Shown here in pieces: positions 45,925 to 56,187 of a stretch of 64,000 nucleotides of DNA (position 1 is its first letter; each line of letters starts with the position of its first letter). Position numbers and translations under genes: made by a program. Source of the DNA: Myxococcales bacterium. Lineage in GTDB: Bacteria > Myxococcota_A > Bradymonadia > UBA7976 > UBA1532. Below the pieces are notes generated by a model that worked only from the letters and a program-made list of their open reading frames with translations, did not search any database and had not been told where the DNA came from. Location: contig JACKDN010000008.1 of assembly GCA_020633465.1 (NCBI GenBank), forward strand, positions 124,001 to 188,000, written 5' to 3'.

Positions 45925-47819
45925 CGCCAGCGCACCTCGAGCTCGCCGTCGCGGGGCATCTGGGTCAGGCGGTCGTCGCCCTGCTCCCAGCGATCGCCGT
46001 CGGGGCCGCGCGTGACGAGCTTCCAGCGGAAACGCACGCCGGCGGGCAGCGTCACGCGGGCGCGCCAGCGGGGCCAGTCGGTGGGGTCGAGGGCGACGCC
46101 GGCGGCGGGATCCCAAGCGCCCAGCTCGGGCAGATCGCCCACCAGCACCAGCGTCTCGCCGAACTGCGTGCCCTGGTGCGTCGCGGCGATCTCGAGGGTG
46201 CCCTCGGGGTGCTCGGCGGCGTCGAAGTCGGGGTCGTAGCGGCGCAGCAGGTCGACGCGCTCGGCGCGGAAACGCTCCACGAGCGCGGGGTCGCGCCGCA
46301 CGACGAAGTCCTCGTCGTTCACGAAGGCCGCGTCGAAGTACCAGTTGAGCGCGCCGGTGCCGACCAGCGCGTCGTCCACCAGCAGGAACTTGTGGTGCAT
46401 CGAGGCGTACTGGCCGAAGGCGTTGTCGGCCCGCACGACGTGCACGCCGCGCGCCTCGAGCCACTCGTCGGTCTGATCGTCCTCGCCCACGACGCCGAAG
46501 TACTCGAGGCCCTCGCTGACGCCCGCGTCGGTGATCAGCGACACCTCGACGCCGCGCGCGGCGGCGGCGGCCAGCTTGGCGAACAGCGACTCGCCGTCGT
46601 AGCGGAAGTCCTTGGCGGTGAACATGACGACGTCGACGCGCTCGGTGGCGGCGTCGATCAGGTGGCCGGCCTCGACGTGCGGCGCCTGGTCGGGGCCGAA
46701 GCCGACCCACGTGGCCTCGTCGAGTCGGCCGCCGTGGGCGACCAGCGGGCCGCCGGCCAGCGCCTCGAAGCGCCGGGCGAAGGCGGCCACCAGCGCCGGA
46801 TCTTCGCTGTGCAGCAGGTTCTCGTGGTTCTCGAAGCGCGCGCCGTGCTCCCAGTTCATGCTGCCGGTGGTCACCGCGCGGCCGTCGAACAGGCCGATCT
46901 TGTCGTGCATCGCGCCCAGGCCGGGGCGGCGCACGCCCAGCAGGGGCACGCCGGCGCGCAGCAGGCGGTCGTCGCCGCGCAGCCAGTCCGACCAGGGGCG
47001 CAGCTTCTTCGCGTCGGTGATCAGGCGCAGCTCGACGCCGGCGTCGTGGGCCTCGACCAGCTTCTCGACGATGGCGGGGTCGCTCAGGTTGAAGATGGCG
47101 GCGTGCACCGTGTGGCGGCCGCTGGGGTCGGCGCGCTGCGTCTCGATGACGCGGTCGATCTCGGTCAGCACGACCTGGCCGGGATCTTCGAAGGGGGCGA
47201 AGCGGACGCTGTCGGCGGCGGGCGCCTCGGCGGGGTTCAGGGGCGAGTCGAGGCCCGGGGCCCAGGGGTCGTCGGCGGGCGGCGCGTAGTCACCCTCGCC
47301 CCACAGCGTGAACCAGGGCGTGACGACCATCTCGTCGCGGCCGTCGCCGTCGAGGTCGTGCTGCAGGCGTAGCCGCGCGCCGACGGCGCCGTCGATGTGC
47401 GCGGCGTCGGGGCCGCCGTCGACGTAGAGCTCGATCTCGTCGGTGCCCCAGCGCTCGTGGCCGCCGAGCGCGCCGCGGTGCCACGCCGTGTAGAGCGTGC
47501 GCATGCGGCTGCCGTCGTCGTAGGGCACGTCGACCTCGACGAACACGCGCTTGTCGAACCGGGCGTTGGCCACTCGAGCATCCACCCAGGCCCGAACCAC
47601 CGACCACTCGGGTGGCCGGGCGTCGTCCTCGACCGGGTCGACCCAGGTGCCGCTGCCGTGCAGCGCGAGGACGTCGGCGGGGGCGAAGGCGCCGTCGGCC
47701 TTGCCGGCCGCGGCAGGCGCCGCGGGCGCCGACGGCGCGGGCTCGGCGGCGTCGTCCTGGCCACAGCCGGCGAGCGCGAGCAGGGCAGCGAAGAACAGCA
47801 GTGAGGGCGCGCGTGACAC
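45921..47819 (-). CDS. Phospholipase D-like lipoprotein with starch-binding-type (CBM20-like) C-terminus
   Basis: A 632-residue lipoprotein (LLFFAALLALAGC). Residues about 75-170 form an all-beta domain like CBM21/53 (KRVFVEVDVPYDDGS, YTAWHRGALGGHERWGTDEIELYV). Two PLD halves follow with the HKD-type motifs MHDKIGLFDG...GSMNW (His305, Lys307) and MHHKFLLVDD...GALNW (His475, Lys477). Residues about 545-632 look like CBM20: GETLVLVGDLPELGAWDPAAG, then WPRWRARVTLP, RFRWKLV and WEQGDDR. It likely cleaves phosphodiesters at the cell surface, perhaps held to a glucan. The GTG has a good RBS (GGGAGG, 6-base spacer). First of two overlapping genes. Confidence 0.85.
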   Translation of the reverse strand: MSRAPSLLFFAALLALAGCGQDDAAEPAPSAPAAPAAAGKADGAFAPADVLALHGSGTWVDPVEDDARPPEWSVVRAWVDARVANARFDKRVFVEVDVPYDDGSRMRTLYTAWHRGALGGHERWGTDEIELYVDGGPDAAHIDGAVGARLRLQHDLDGDGRDEMVVTPWFTLWGEGDYAPPADDPWAPGLDSPLNPAEAPAADSVRFAPFEDPGQVVLTEIDRVIETQRADPSGRHTVHAAIFNLSDPAIVEKLVEAHDAGVELRLITDAKKLRPWSDWLRGDDRLLRAGVPLLGVRRPGLGAMHDKIGLFDGRAVTTGSMNWEHGARFENHENLLHSEDPALVAAFARRFEALAGGPLVAHGGRLDEATWVGFGPDQAPHVEAGHLIDAATERVDVVMFTAKDFRYDGESLFAKLAAAAARGVEVSLITDAGVSEGLEYFGVVGEDDQTDEWLEARGVHVVRADNAFGQYASMHHKFLLVDDALVGTGALNWYFDAAFVNDEDFVVRRDPALVERFRAERVDLLRRYDPDFDAAEHPEGTLEIAATHQGTQFGETLVLVGDLPELGAWDPAAGVALDPTDWPRWRARVTLPAGVRFRWKLVTRGPDGDRWEQGDDRLTQMPRDGELEVRWR

Positions 47820-47870
47820 GGTGAGCCTCCCGTCCGCGCGCCGACGAAAGCAGGCCGCGTGCCAGGGGCC

Positions 47871-48863
47871 TCAGCGTCCCCCCGCCTGCAGCACCCGGAT
47901 GTACGCGATGATGTCGCGGCCCTGGGCTTCGGTCAGGTGGGGCAGCGGGGGCATGGCGCCGACGCCGTCGCGCATGGCGCCGAGCAGGCCGTTGTCCTGG
48001 CCGCACATCTCGGTGCCCAACGCCACCAGGTCGCGGGGCGGCACGGGGTTGTCGGCGGGGCCGTCGCCGCGGCCGCCGTCGCCGTGGCAGCTGGCGCAGT
48101 TGGCCAGGTACAGCGCCTTGCCGGCCACGGCGTCGCCGGGCGGGGGCGGGGCCTCGGCTTTGGCGGCGGGCCAGCAGCCGAAGTCGTGCGTGGTGACCGT
48201 GGTGGCGCCCTCGGCGTCGCGGCGGGCGACGGCGGTGAGGTTCTGGTGGCCGTCGCGCGCGCGCTTCTCGCAGGTGCAGGCGTCGCCCACGCAGCGCACG
48301 GCGAACCAGGCGTCCCCGTCCAGGCCGGTGTGGTGGCGCGCCTCGCCGTCGGGGCCCTTCTCGTGGGCCGCGGCGCCGGGCGCCCACCCCGTCGTGATCC
48401 GGTGCGTCGTCGCCGCGCCGGTGCAGGGCGTCCGCGTCACCTCGCGCACGGCCTCGCGGCCGAAGGCGTCGTAGCGGAAGGTGGTCTTCACCGTGTCGAC
48501 GCAGGGCGCGCCCTTCGCCGGCGCTTCGAGCCGCTCGGCCAGGCGCTCGCCGTCGTAGCGCTCGGTGATCACCTGCACGTCGCGGCCCTTCGCGCGCCGC
48601 ACCCGGCGCACCACCTTGCCCGCGTCGTCGACGTCCGCCACCACGTCGGCGGTCGCGGCGTCGCCGGCCTCGATCACGCCGCCTCGACGCCACGCGAACC
48701 GCTCGACGCGGTCGCCGGTGCGCGCGACGCAGGGGCCGGGCAGCGCACGGTCGGCGCTGCTGGGGGCGGCCAGCGAGGGCAACGCGGCGAGGCACGCGGC
48801 CGCCGCAGGGGGCAGGTCCGCGGGCAACGAAGGGCTCAGCAGGGCGACGATCAGCGGCAGCAC
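47871..48863 (-). CDS. Exported protein with C-terminal monoheme cytochrome c domain
   Basis: A 330-residue protein: an N-terminal signal-like helix (VAVLPLIVALLSPSLPA), then a roughly 200-residue domain with RHS/YD-like short strands (RYDGERLAERLE, TFRYDAFGREAVREVTRTPC, CVGDACTCEKRARDG). A class I cytochrome c domain follows (about 245-330): AGKALYLANCASCHGDGGRGDGPA with CxxCH, and the Met-ligand region GVGAMPPLPHLTEAQGRDIIAYIR. It should sit in the periplasm as an electron carrier. I chose the GTG at 48861-48863 (GGAGG, 5-base spacer) over an open frame that extends upstream. About 165 bases separate it from the divergent CC-repeat gene. Confidence 0.82.
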   Translation of the reverse strand: MLPLIVALLSPSLPADLPPAAAACLAALPSLAAPSSADRALPGPCVARTGDRVERFAWRRGGVIEAGDAATADVVADVDDAGKVVRRVRRAKGRDVQVITERYDGERLAERLEAPAKGAPCVDTVKTTFRYDAFGREAVREVTRTPCTGAATTHRITTGWAPGAAAHEKGPDGEARHHTGLDGDAWFAVRCVGDACTCEKRARDGHQNLTAVARRDAEGATTVTTHDFGCWPAAKAEAPPPPGDAVAGKALYLANCASCHGDGGRGDGPADNPVPPRDLVALGTEMCGQDNGLLGAMRDGVGAMPPLPHLTEAQGRDIIAYIRVLQAGGR

Positions 48864-49027
48864 GGCGACCTCCGTTCGGGTCGCAAAGGGTGCCCATCGC
48901 GGGGCTTCGAGGCAAGCGGCGGCGAGGGGCCACACCGCGACAGTTGAAGACACCCCCCTCGCCGGCCGATAACAGGTGCAGCCCTGGGGGGAAGTCGGGG
49001 CGAACGACCGCGAACGGGAGGACGACG

Positions 49028-52000
49028 ATGCGCCGGATTGCACGCCGGATGGCGACGCTGGCTTGGCTCGCGCTGGCCTTGGGGGGCTGCGAGGTCGACG
49101 ACGCCGGGACCGACGAGGGAGACACCGGCGCCGAGAGCGACGGGGGCGGCGGCGACGCGTCCACCGGAGGCCAGACGCCCCAGGCGTGCTGCCGCCTGCC
49201 GGACGGAGCGCACGTCGAGGCCGGCCGCGCCGACTGCGAGCGGCGCGACGGCACGCCGATCGAGGCCGCCGAGTGTCGCGCCGTGTGCTGCGAGGCGCCG
49301 AACGGCACCACCACCCGGCCCGCCGGCGAGTGCACCGCGAACGGCGGCCGCGCGGTCGACGACGCGGCGTGTGCGGGCGGTGAGATCTGCTGCGACCTGC
49401 CCGAGGGCCCGGGTCTGTCGGCCGACTGCCCGCGCGGCAGCGAGCTGCCCCACGACGCCTGCGCGGGGCCGCCCCCGGACGTGTGCTGCGAGACGCCCGA
49501 CGGGCCCCGTCGCGTGCCCGCCGATCAGTGCGAGGCGCCCCTGGCCGCCGAGCGCTGCGGCGAGCCCGAAGAGGTCTGCTGCGAGCTGCCGAACGGCCCC
49601 GGCCCGGCCCGCGACTGCCCCGCCGAACGCATCCTGCCGCCCGAGCGCTGCGACGCGCCGCCGGCCGAGGTGTGCTGCGAGACGCCCGACGGGCCGCGCC
49701 GCGTGCCCGGTGATCAGTGCGAGGCGCCCCTGGCCGCCGAGCGCTGCGAGCCGCCGGCGATGATCTGCTGCGACGTGCCCGGCGGCCCCAGCCCGCAGCC
49801 CGAGTGCCCCGCCGAGGACACCCTGCCCGACGAGCGCTGCGCGCCGCCCCTGAAGTGCTGCGAGACCGCCGACGGGCCCGAGCTGGCGGCCGACTGCCGC
49901 GGCGGCCGCGAGCTGCCCGCCGATCGCTGCGCGCCGGCCGAGGTGTGTTGCCAGACCGCCGACGGGCCGCGCCGCGTGCCCGAAGACCAGTGCGAGGCGC
50001 CCCTGGCCGACGCCCGTTGTGAGCCGCCGCCCGCCGATCTGTGCTGCGACGTGCCCGGCGGGCCGAGCCTGCTGCCCGAGTGCCCCGCCGGCGACGTGTT
50101 GCCGCTCGAGCGCTGCGCGCCCCGCGCCGTGTGCTGCGACACCGCCAACGGCCCTCAGGTGATCGACAACTGCCCGGGCGGCCGCGAGCTGCCCGCCGAG
50201 CGTTGCGCGCCGCAGGTGTGCTGCGAGACCGTCAACGGGCCCGCGCTGACCGACGACTGCCCCGAGCAGGCGGTGCTGGCGCCGGAGCGGTGCGCCGGGC
50301 CGCCCGCCGAGGTCTGCTGCGAGACCGCCGACGGCTTCCGCCGCGTCCCCGCCGATCAGTGCCCCGACGCCCAGGTCGCCGACGACCGCTGCGAGCCCCC
50401 GCCGGGCCCCATCTGCTGCGCCACCGACGAGGGCCCGGCGCGCGTCGACGACTGCCCGCGTGGCAGCGAGCTGCCCGAGGATCGCTGCGATCCCCTGCCG
50501 GCCGACGTCTGCTGCGAGACCGCCGAGGGCTTCCGCCGCGTCCCCGCCGACCAGTGCCCCGACGCCCAGGTCGCCGACGAGCGCTGCGCCCCGGTCGAGG
50601 TCTGCTGTGAGACGGACGACGGCCCGGCGCTGGTGCTCGACTGCGCGCCCGAGCGCCTGCTGGCCGCCGAGCGCTGCGCCCCGCCGCCGCCCGACATCTG
50701 CTGCGAGCTGGGCGACGGCGTCGTCGTGCGCACCCTCGCCCGCGACTGCGACGAGCGGGGCGGCGCGGTGAACGATCTCGCCCTGTGCGAGGCCGCCGTC
50801 TGCTGCCGCACGGCGGCGGGTCCGGCCGTCCTGGCCGCCGAGGACTGCGGCGCGCCGCCCCTGGATCCCGACGCCTGCGCGCCGGCCGGTGAGGTGTGCT
50901 GCCGCGGCCGCGACGGCGGCCTGTCCGTCGTCGGTGAGGACGCCTGCGCGGCCGCCGGCGGCGCCGCCACCGGCTTCGAGGCCTGCCGCGCCGAGATCTG
51001 CTGCCGGGCCGACGGCGGCCCCGCGATCCTGCCCGCCGTCGAGTGCCCCGCCGGCGGTCAGCTGCCGCTGGCCGAGTGCCGGCCCGCCAACGTGTGCTGC
51101 GCCACCGACGAGGGCCCCGCGACGGTGTCCGAGCCCGACTGCCCCCGCGATCAGCGTCTGGCGCCCGAGCGCTGCGCCGAGCCCACGGACGTCTGCTGCC
51201 GGCTGCCCGACGGCGGCCTGACCCAGACGCTGGACACCCGCTGCCGCGACGCCGGCGGCGAGATCGCCGACGACGCCGCCTGCGAGGCCGAGGTGTGTTG
51301 CGAGCGCGCCGACGGCCCGGCGATCGTGCCCGCGCTGACCTGCTCGGCCGACGCCGTGCTGCCCCGCGACGCCTGCCGGCCGCCGGACGTGTGCTGCACG
51401 CTCGACGACGGCCAGCGCGTCGTCGTCCCCGCGGATCGCTGCGCGGACGAGGCCTCGGCGCCGGTGGAGGCCTGCGACACGACGCGCATCTGCTGCCTGG
51501 GCCGCGACGGCGATCTCTCGGTGTCGACCGCCTTCGACTGCGCCCTGGACGACGGGCGACAGGTGGCCACCGACCGCTGCTTCGAGCCCGTGTGCTGCGC
51601 GACGCCCGAGGGGCCGCAGACCGTGGCCGCCCACGACTGCGACGCCGGGCGCCGCCTCGAGGCCGCCGCCTGCGACCCCGACGCGCCCGTCTGCTGCCGT
51701 CTGCCCGACGGCGCGCTGGCCGAGGTGGGCGCGGCGCGCTGCGCCGACGCCGGCGGGCGCGAGGCCCCCGCCGACGCCTGCGAGGCCGAGGTGTGCTGCG
51801 CCTTCGCCGACGGTCCCCGGACCGTCTCGGTGCTGGTCTGCGCGCCCGAGCGCGTGCGGCCGGCGGCCGAGTGCCGGCCGGCGCAGGTGTGCTGCGAGAC
51901 CGCCGCCGGGCCCACCTACGTGCCCGAGCCCGAGTGCGCCGCCGACCTGGTCCTGGCCGCCGAGGCCTGCGAGCCGCCGCCCCCCGCCGACGTCTGCTGC

Positions 52001-55000
52001 CGGCTACCCGATGGCTCGCTGGCCGAGCTGCCCGAGGGCCGCTGCGTGGACGCGGGCGGCCGCGTGACGACCGACGACGCGTGCGCCGCCGAGGTCTGCT
52101 GCGATCGGCCCGACGGGCCGGCGGTGGTGGCCGCGCTGACCTGCGATCCCGCGCGCCGGCTGCCCTTCGAGCGGTGCCTGCCGCCCGACGTCTGTTGCGA
52201 CACGGCCGCGGGCCCGGCGCTGGTGCCCGGCGACGCGTGCCCCGCCGGCGGCGCCCTCGAGCCGGCCGCCTGCGCCCCGCCCGAGGAGACCTGCTGCCGC
52301 CTGCCCGACGGCACGGTCGCGCTGCTGACGGCCGACCGCTGCGCGGCCGCGCGCGCGCGTCCCCGCCGAGGCGGCCGCCTGCGAGGCGCGCGTGTGCTGC
52401 GCCCTGCCCACCGGCGCCGGCTTCGCGCCCGCGCTGGAGTGCCAGCGGCCCCTGCCGGCGGCCGACTGCGAGGTGCCGCCGGTCTGCTGCCTGCTGGGCG
52501 ACGGCACCACCGACCACCGGCCCCTCGCCGAGTGCCGCCGCGCCGGCGGGCTCGAGGCCCCCGAGGTGGTGTGCGCCGGCGAGCTGGTGTGCTGCGAGAC
52601 GCCGGACGGCCCGGCGCCCGCGCCCGCCGCCGAGTGCGCGGCCGTGCTGCCGATCAACGACTGCGCCCCGCCCCCCGACCAGTGCTGCGTCAGCACCGAC
52701 GGGCGCATCGGCTACTTCTCGGCCGACGAGTGCGACGTCCGGCTCGAGCCGGCGGACTGCGACGGCGAGGTCTGCTGCGCGCTGCCCAACGGCGGCTTCG
52801 GCACCCTGCCCGCGGTGGAGTGTCCGCGACCCGCGCCCTTCGAGGCCTGCCTGCCCGGCGGCTGCTGCGTGATGCCCGACGGCCGCACCGAGATCCTCAA
52901 CGCGCTGCAGTGCCGCGAGGCGGGCGGCATGGAGGCCCCCGACGAGGTCTGCACGGGCGAGATCGTGTGCTGCGAGACCCCGGACGGGGCGCTGCCGATC
53001 CCGGCGGCCGAGTGCGAGGCGCGCCTGCCCCTGGCGGCGTGCCTGCCCGAACCCGTCGTGTGCTGCGGTCGCGCGGACGGCGGCGCGGAGCTCGTGCCGG
53101 TCGACGCCTGCGCGCTGCCGCTGCCCGACGAGGCGTGCGCCGGGCCGGCGCTGACCTGCTGCGAGGTCGACGAGGGTGTGTTCGTGACGATCCCCGAGGG
53201 CGAGTGCGCGCAGCCCGTGCCGCCCACCCGCTGCGAGCCGCAGGTGTGCTGCTCGCTGCTCGAAGGGGGCACGCGGACCCTGGCCGAGAGCGCCTGCGGT
53301 GAGCGCGGCGGGCTGATCGTGCCCGAGGCCTTCTGCGCCGGCGACGCCGTGTGCTGCGACACCGCCGACGGCCCGCGCATCGTGCCGGCGGGCGAGTGCG
53401 CGCAGACGCTTCCCCTGCCCGAGTGTCCCGTCGTGCAGGTGTGCTGCCTCTTCGACGACGGGCAGGTCGGCTACGCGCCGGAGGGCCTGTGCCCCGAGCG
53501 CATCGACGACGCCGAGTGCCGCCCGGACCTCGTGTGCTGCGAGCGCCCGGACGGCGGCGCCGAGTTCGTGCCCGCCGAGCTGTGCCCCCAGCCGGCCGAT
53601 CCGGGTCGCTGCGCGCCGCAGGTGTGCTGCGTGCGCTTCGACGGCAGCGCCGCGTTCGTCGACGAGCTCACCTGCGCAGAGGAGGGCGTCGCGCAGGCGC
53701 CGCAGGAGTTCTGCGCGGGCGACCTGACCTGCTGCGGCCTCGACGGCGGGGTGGGCGTCGTGCCCACCGCCGAGTGCCCCACGCCGCTGCCGCTGCCCCT
53801 GTGCGCCGACAACGCGGTGTGCTGCGAGGACGCGGACGGCAACCGGGGCTACACGCCGCGCGAGGCCTGCCCGGCGCCGCTGCCCGTCGAGGCCTGCCAG
53901 GACGACGTCGCGTGCTGCGAGGTGGACGAAGGCGTGTTCCGCCTGGCGCCCCGCGACGGCTGCGGGCGACCGGCCGAGCCCGAGGCCTGCCTGCCGCCGC
54001 CGCCGCAGGTGTGCTGCGGCCAGGCCGACGGCACCTTCGCCGAAGTGCCCGCCGACGCATGTGACAGCGCGCCGGTCGATCCCCTGCTGTGCCTGCTGCC
54101 CGAGGTGGTCTGCTGCGACACGGGCAACCCGCTGCTGGGGGCCACGCTGCTGGCGGCCGATCAGTGCGTGCCGCCGGCCACGCTCACCGACACCGCCGCG
54201 TGCGATGGGCAGGACCTCGTCTGCTGCGCCACGCCGACCGGCGAGAACGTCGTGATGGCGGCGCACTTCTGCCAGCTGGGCCAGGGCGGCGCGCAGCCGG
54301 TCGAGGCCTGCTTCGAGGCCGAGACGTGCTGCCGCCTGCCCGACGGCGAGGCGCTCCTGCTGCCCGGCTTCGAGTGCGCGCTCTCGGGCGGCGAGACGGC
54401 GCCGCTCGACACCTGCCCCGCGCCGCCGGTGTGCTGCCAGGTGCCGACCGGCGAGACGCTGACGGTGCCGCCCGAAGAGTGCGCGGCGCGCGAGGGTCAG
54501 CCGGTGGATCCGGCGATCTGCCGAGGCCCGATCGTGTGCTGTCTCTTGCCCACCGGCGACGCGATCGCGCTGCCCGAGGACGAGTGCGGCGGCATCGGGG
54601 GCGCGGCCGCCGACCCGGCGCTGTGCGACGCGGGCCCCATCGTGTGCTGCCAGCTGGCCAACGGGGACGCCGTCGTGGTGCCCGACGCCGAGTGCGGCGC
54701 CATCGGCGGCGTCGCAGACGATCCGGCCCTGTGCGAGCCCGGCGGCGACGTGTGCTGCGTGCGGGCGGACGGCGCCGCGGAGCCCTTCCCGGACGCGGAC
54801 GCGTGCGTCGCGACCGGCGGCGAGCCCGCGCCGATCGACGCCTGCGATCCGGCGCCGCGGGTGTGCTGCGACCTGGGCGACGGCTTCGCGCTGCGCGCCG
54901 TGGGCGACTGCGGCGTGACGGCGGCGGGCGCGTTCTGCGAGGTGCCCGGCCTCGTGTGCTGCGACGCGCGGCAGTTCGGCCTGGGCACGTTCATCGCCGC

Positions 55001-55586
55001 CGACGCCCTGTGCGGCGCGCCGCTGGGGCGGACCGATCCCTCGGTGTGCCCCGAGGCGGCCCTCACCTGCTGCGACACGCCCAACGGCGTGGGCTGGACC
55101 GCCGAGGACGGCTGCGCGCTGGCCGGCGACCCCACCGATCCCGCGCTGTGCGAGGGCGAGCCGCCGGTGTGCTGCGCGCTGGCCGACGGCCGCAGCGAGT
55201 TCCTGCCCTCGGCCGAGCGCTGCGCGGCGCTCGGCGGCCAGCCGGCCGAGCCCCAGACCTGTGAGCCGCCGATGCCCGAGGTGTGCTGCGCCGAGGCCGA
55301 CGGCTTCGCGCTGCGCCCCTTGGACGGGTGCGAGACGCCGGTGGCCGAGACGTTCTGCCAGGAGGCCGGGCTGGTGTGCTGCGACGCGAGCGCCGTGGGC
55401 CAAGGCGCCGGCATCGTCAGCCGCAACCTGTGCATCCAGCCGGCCCAAGTGGTCGAGCCGACGGTCTGCGACGCCGAGGCGCTGGTGTGCTGCCGGACGC
55501 TGCCCGGCCAGATCGGCTGGGGCTCGGCCGCGGCGTGCGCGCTGGCCTTCGGCGAGGTGATCGGCGACGCACGGTGCCGGCCCTGA
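49028..55586 (+). CDS. Giant Cys-Cys repeat lipoprotein, interrupted by a frameshift at a GC tract
   Basis: A lipoprotein (MATLAWLALALGGC) followed by about 65 units of about 30-35 residues by my count, each of the form CC-x(2)-(D/E/N)G-x(8-12)-C-x(6-14)-C, e.g. VCCETPDGPRRVPADQC. Four cysteines per unit suggest two disulfides. The module resembles the ACC-x-PDG-x-C-x3-GG-x-C repeats of some planctomycete and myxobacterial secreted proteins. The frame is open from 49028 to about 52350 (33 units), then must shift at the GCGCGCGCGCG tract (52349-52359) to continue from RVPAEAAACEARVCC to the TGA at 55584 (32 more units); read together, about 2186 residues. Unshifted translation would run on into non-repeat sequence to 53302. 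RBS GGGAG. Confidence 0.85.
52349..52359 (+). other. GC-dinucleotide tract at the frameshift of the CC-repeat gene
   Basis: Between the codons for DRCAA and VPAEAAAC there are 16 bases where a multiple of three is needed; losing one GC from an 18-base version would explain it. Short dinucleotide tracts slip in replication, so this may be a mutation, a phase-variable site or an assembly error. Confidence 0.6.
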
Positions 55587-55608
55587 CCGGCGCGGGCCGG
55601 GGGCGCCC

Positions 55609-56028
55609 CTACAGGGCGTTCGACGCGATGGCCATGCCGGGCCGCCAGCGCCAGTAGAGGTGCTTCAGCCGGCCCACCTGCTCGATGCGGCGCGCCCAAC
55701 CGCGGCGCTGCCGCCACTTCCAGGCGACGCGCTGCGTGCAGAAGAACTGAACCGTGGGATCCTTCAACCAGCGGGGCACCTCGAGGGCGCCGACCACCGC
55801 GCGCAGGCCCGCCCACAGGTGGCGGACGCGGACGCGGTGCGCCGGGCACTCGCGCGCGAACTGGCGGTGGGCGGTGAGCACGTCGAGCATCGGCTCGCCC
55901 CGCAGCAGGCTGCGGTTGTGCGCCACCTGCAGGACGGCCTCGACCTCGCGCCAGTCGTGCGTGGCCTCGGCGCAGCCGACGTCGGCCGCGACCAGCATGG
56001 TGGCGACCAGGTAGGCGGTGAAGCCCAT
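55609..56028 (-). CDS. SleB-like cell-wall hydrolase-related small exported protein
   Basis: A 139-residue protein with a weak signal-like N-terminus (MGFTAYLVATMLVAADVGCA). The pattern EVEAVLQVAHNRSLLRGEPMLDVLTAHRQFA resembles the SleB/lytic-type core (catalytic Glu, xxNR, DVL...QF), and FFCTQRVAWKWRQR follows. SleB relatives cut peptidoglycan, and this copy is short. The similarity is limited, so the call is tentative. It is convergent with the CC-repeat gene (22-base gap) and divergent from the large lipoprotein gene. RBS GAGGAGG, 5-base spacer before the ATG. Confidence 0.6.
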   Translation of the reverse strand: MGFTAYLVATMLVAADVGCAEATHDWREVEAVLQVAHNRSLLRGEPMLDVLTAHRQFARECPAHRVRVRHLWAGLRAVVGALEVPRWLKDPTVQFFCTQRVAWKWRQRRGWARRIEQVGRLKHLYWRWRPGMAIASNAL

Positions 56029-56187
56029 GCAGACCTCCTCGGACCAGACGACTGAACCGACGTTCAGCCGAGCCTGCGTCCGTCGGGTTGTATCAGAATC
56101 GAGTCGGCAGATCCCAACTCAGCCTGGAATTGAGTGGGATGATGTGTGCAATCATGCCACCGGCGTCGGATGGGGAGTGATTCCGTG

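Noticed and set aside
50232..55448. Very long open frame on the minus strand (over 1700 codons) opposite the CC-repeat gene
   Set aside because: It is the antisense shadow of a periodic GC-rich repeat. It has no RBS, no recognisable domains and only Arg/Ala/Gly-rich text.
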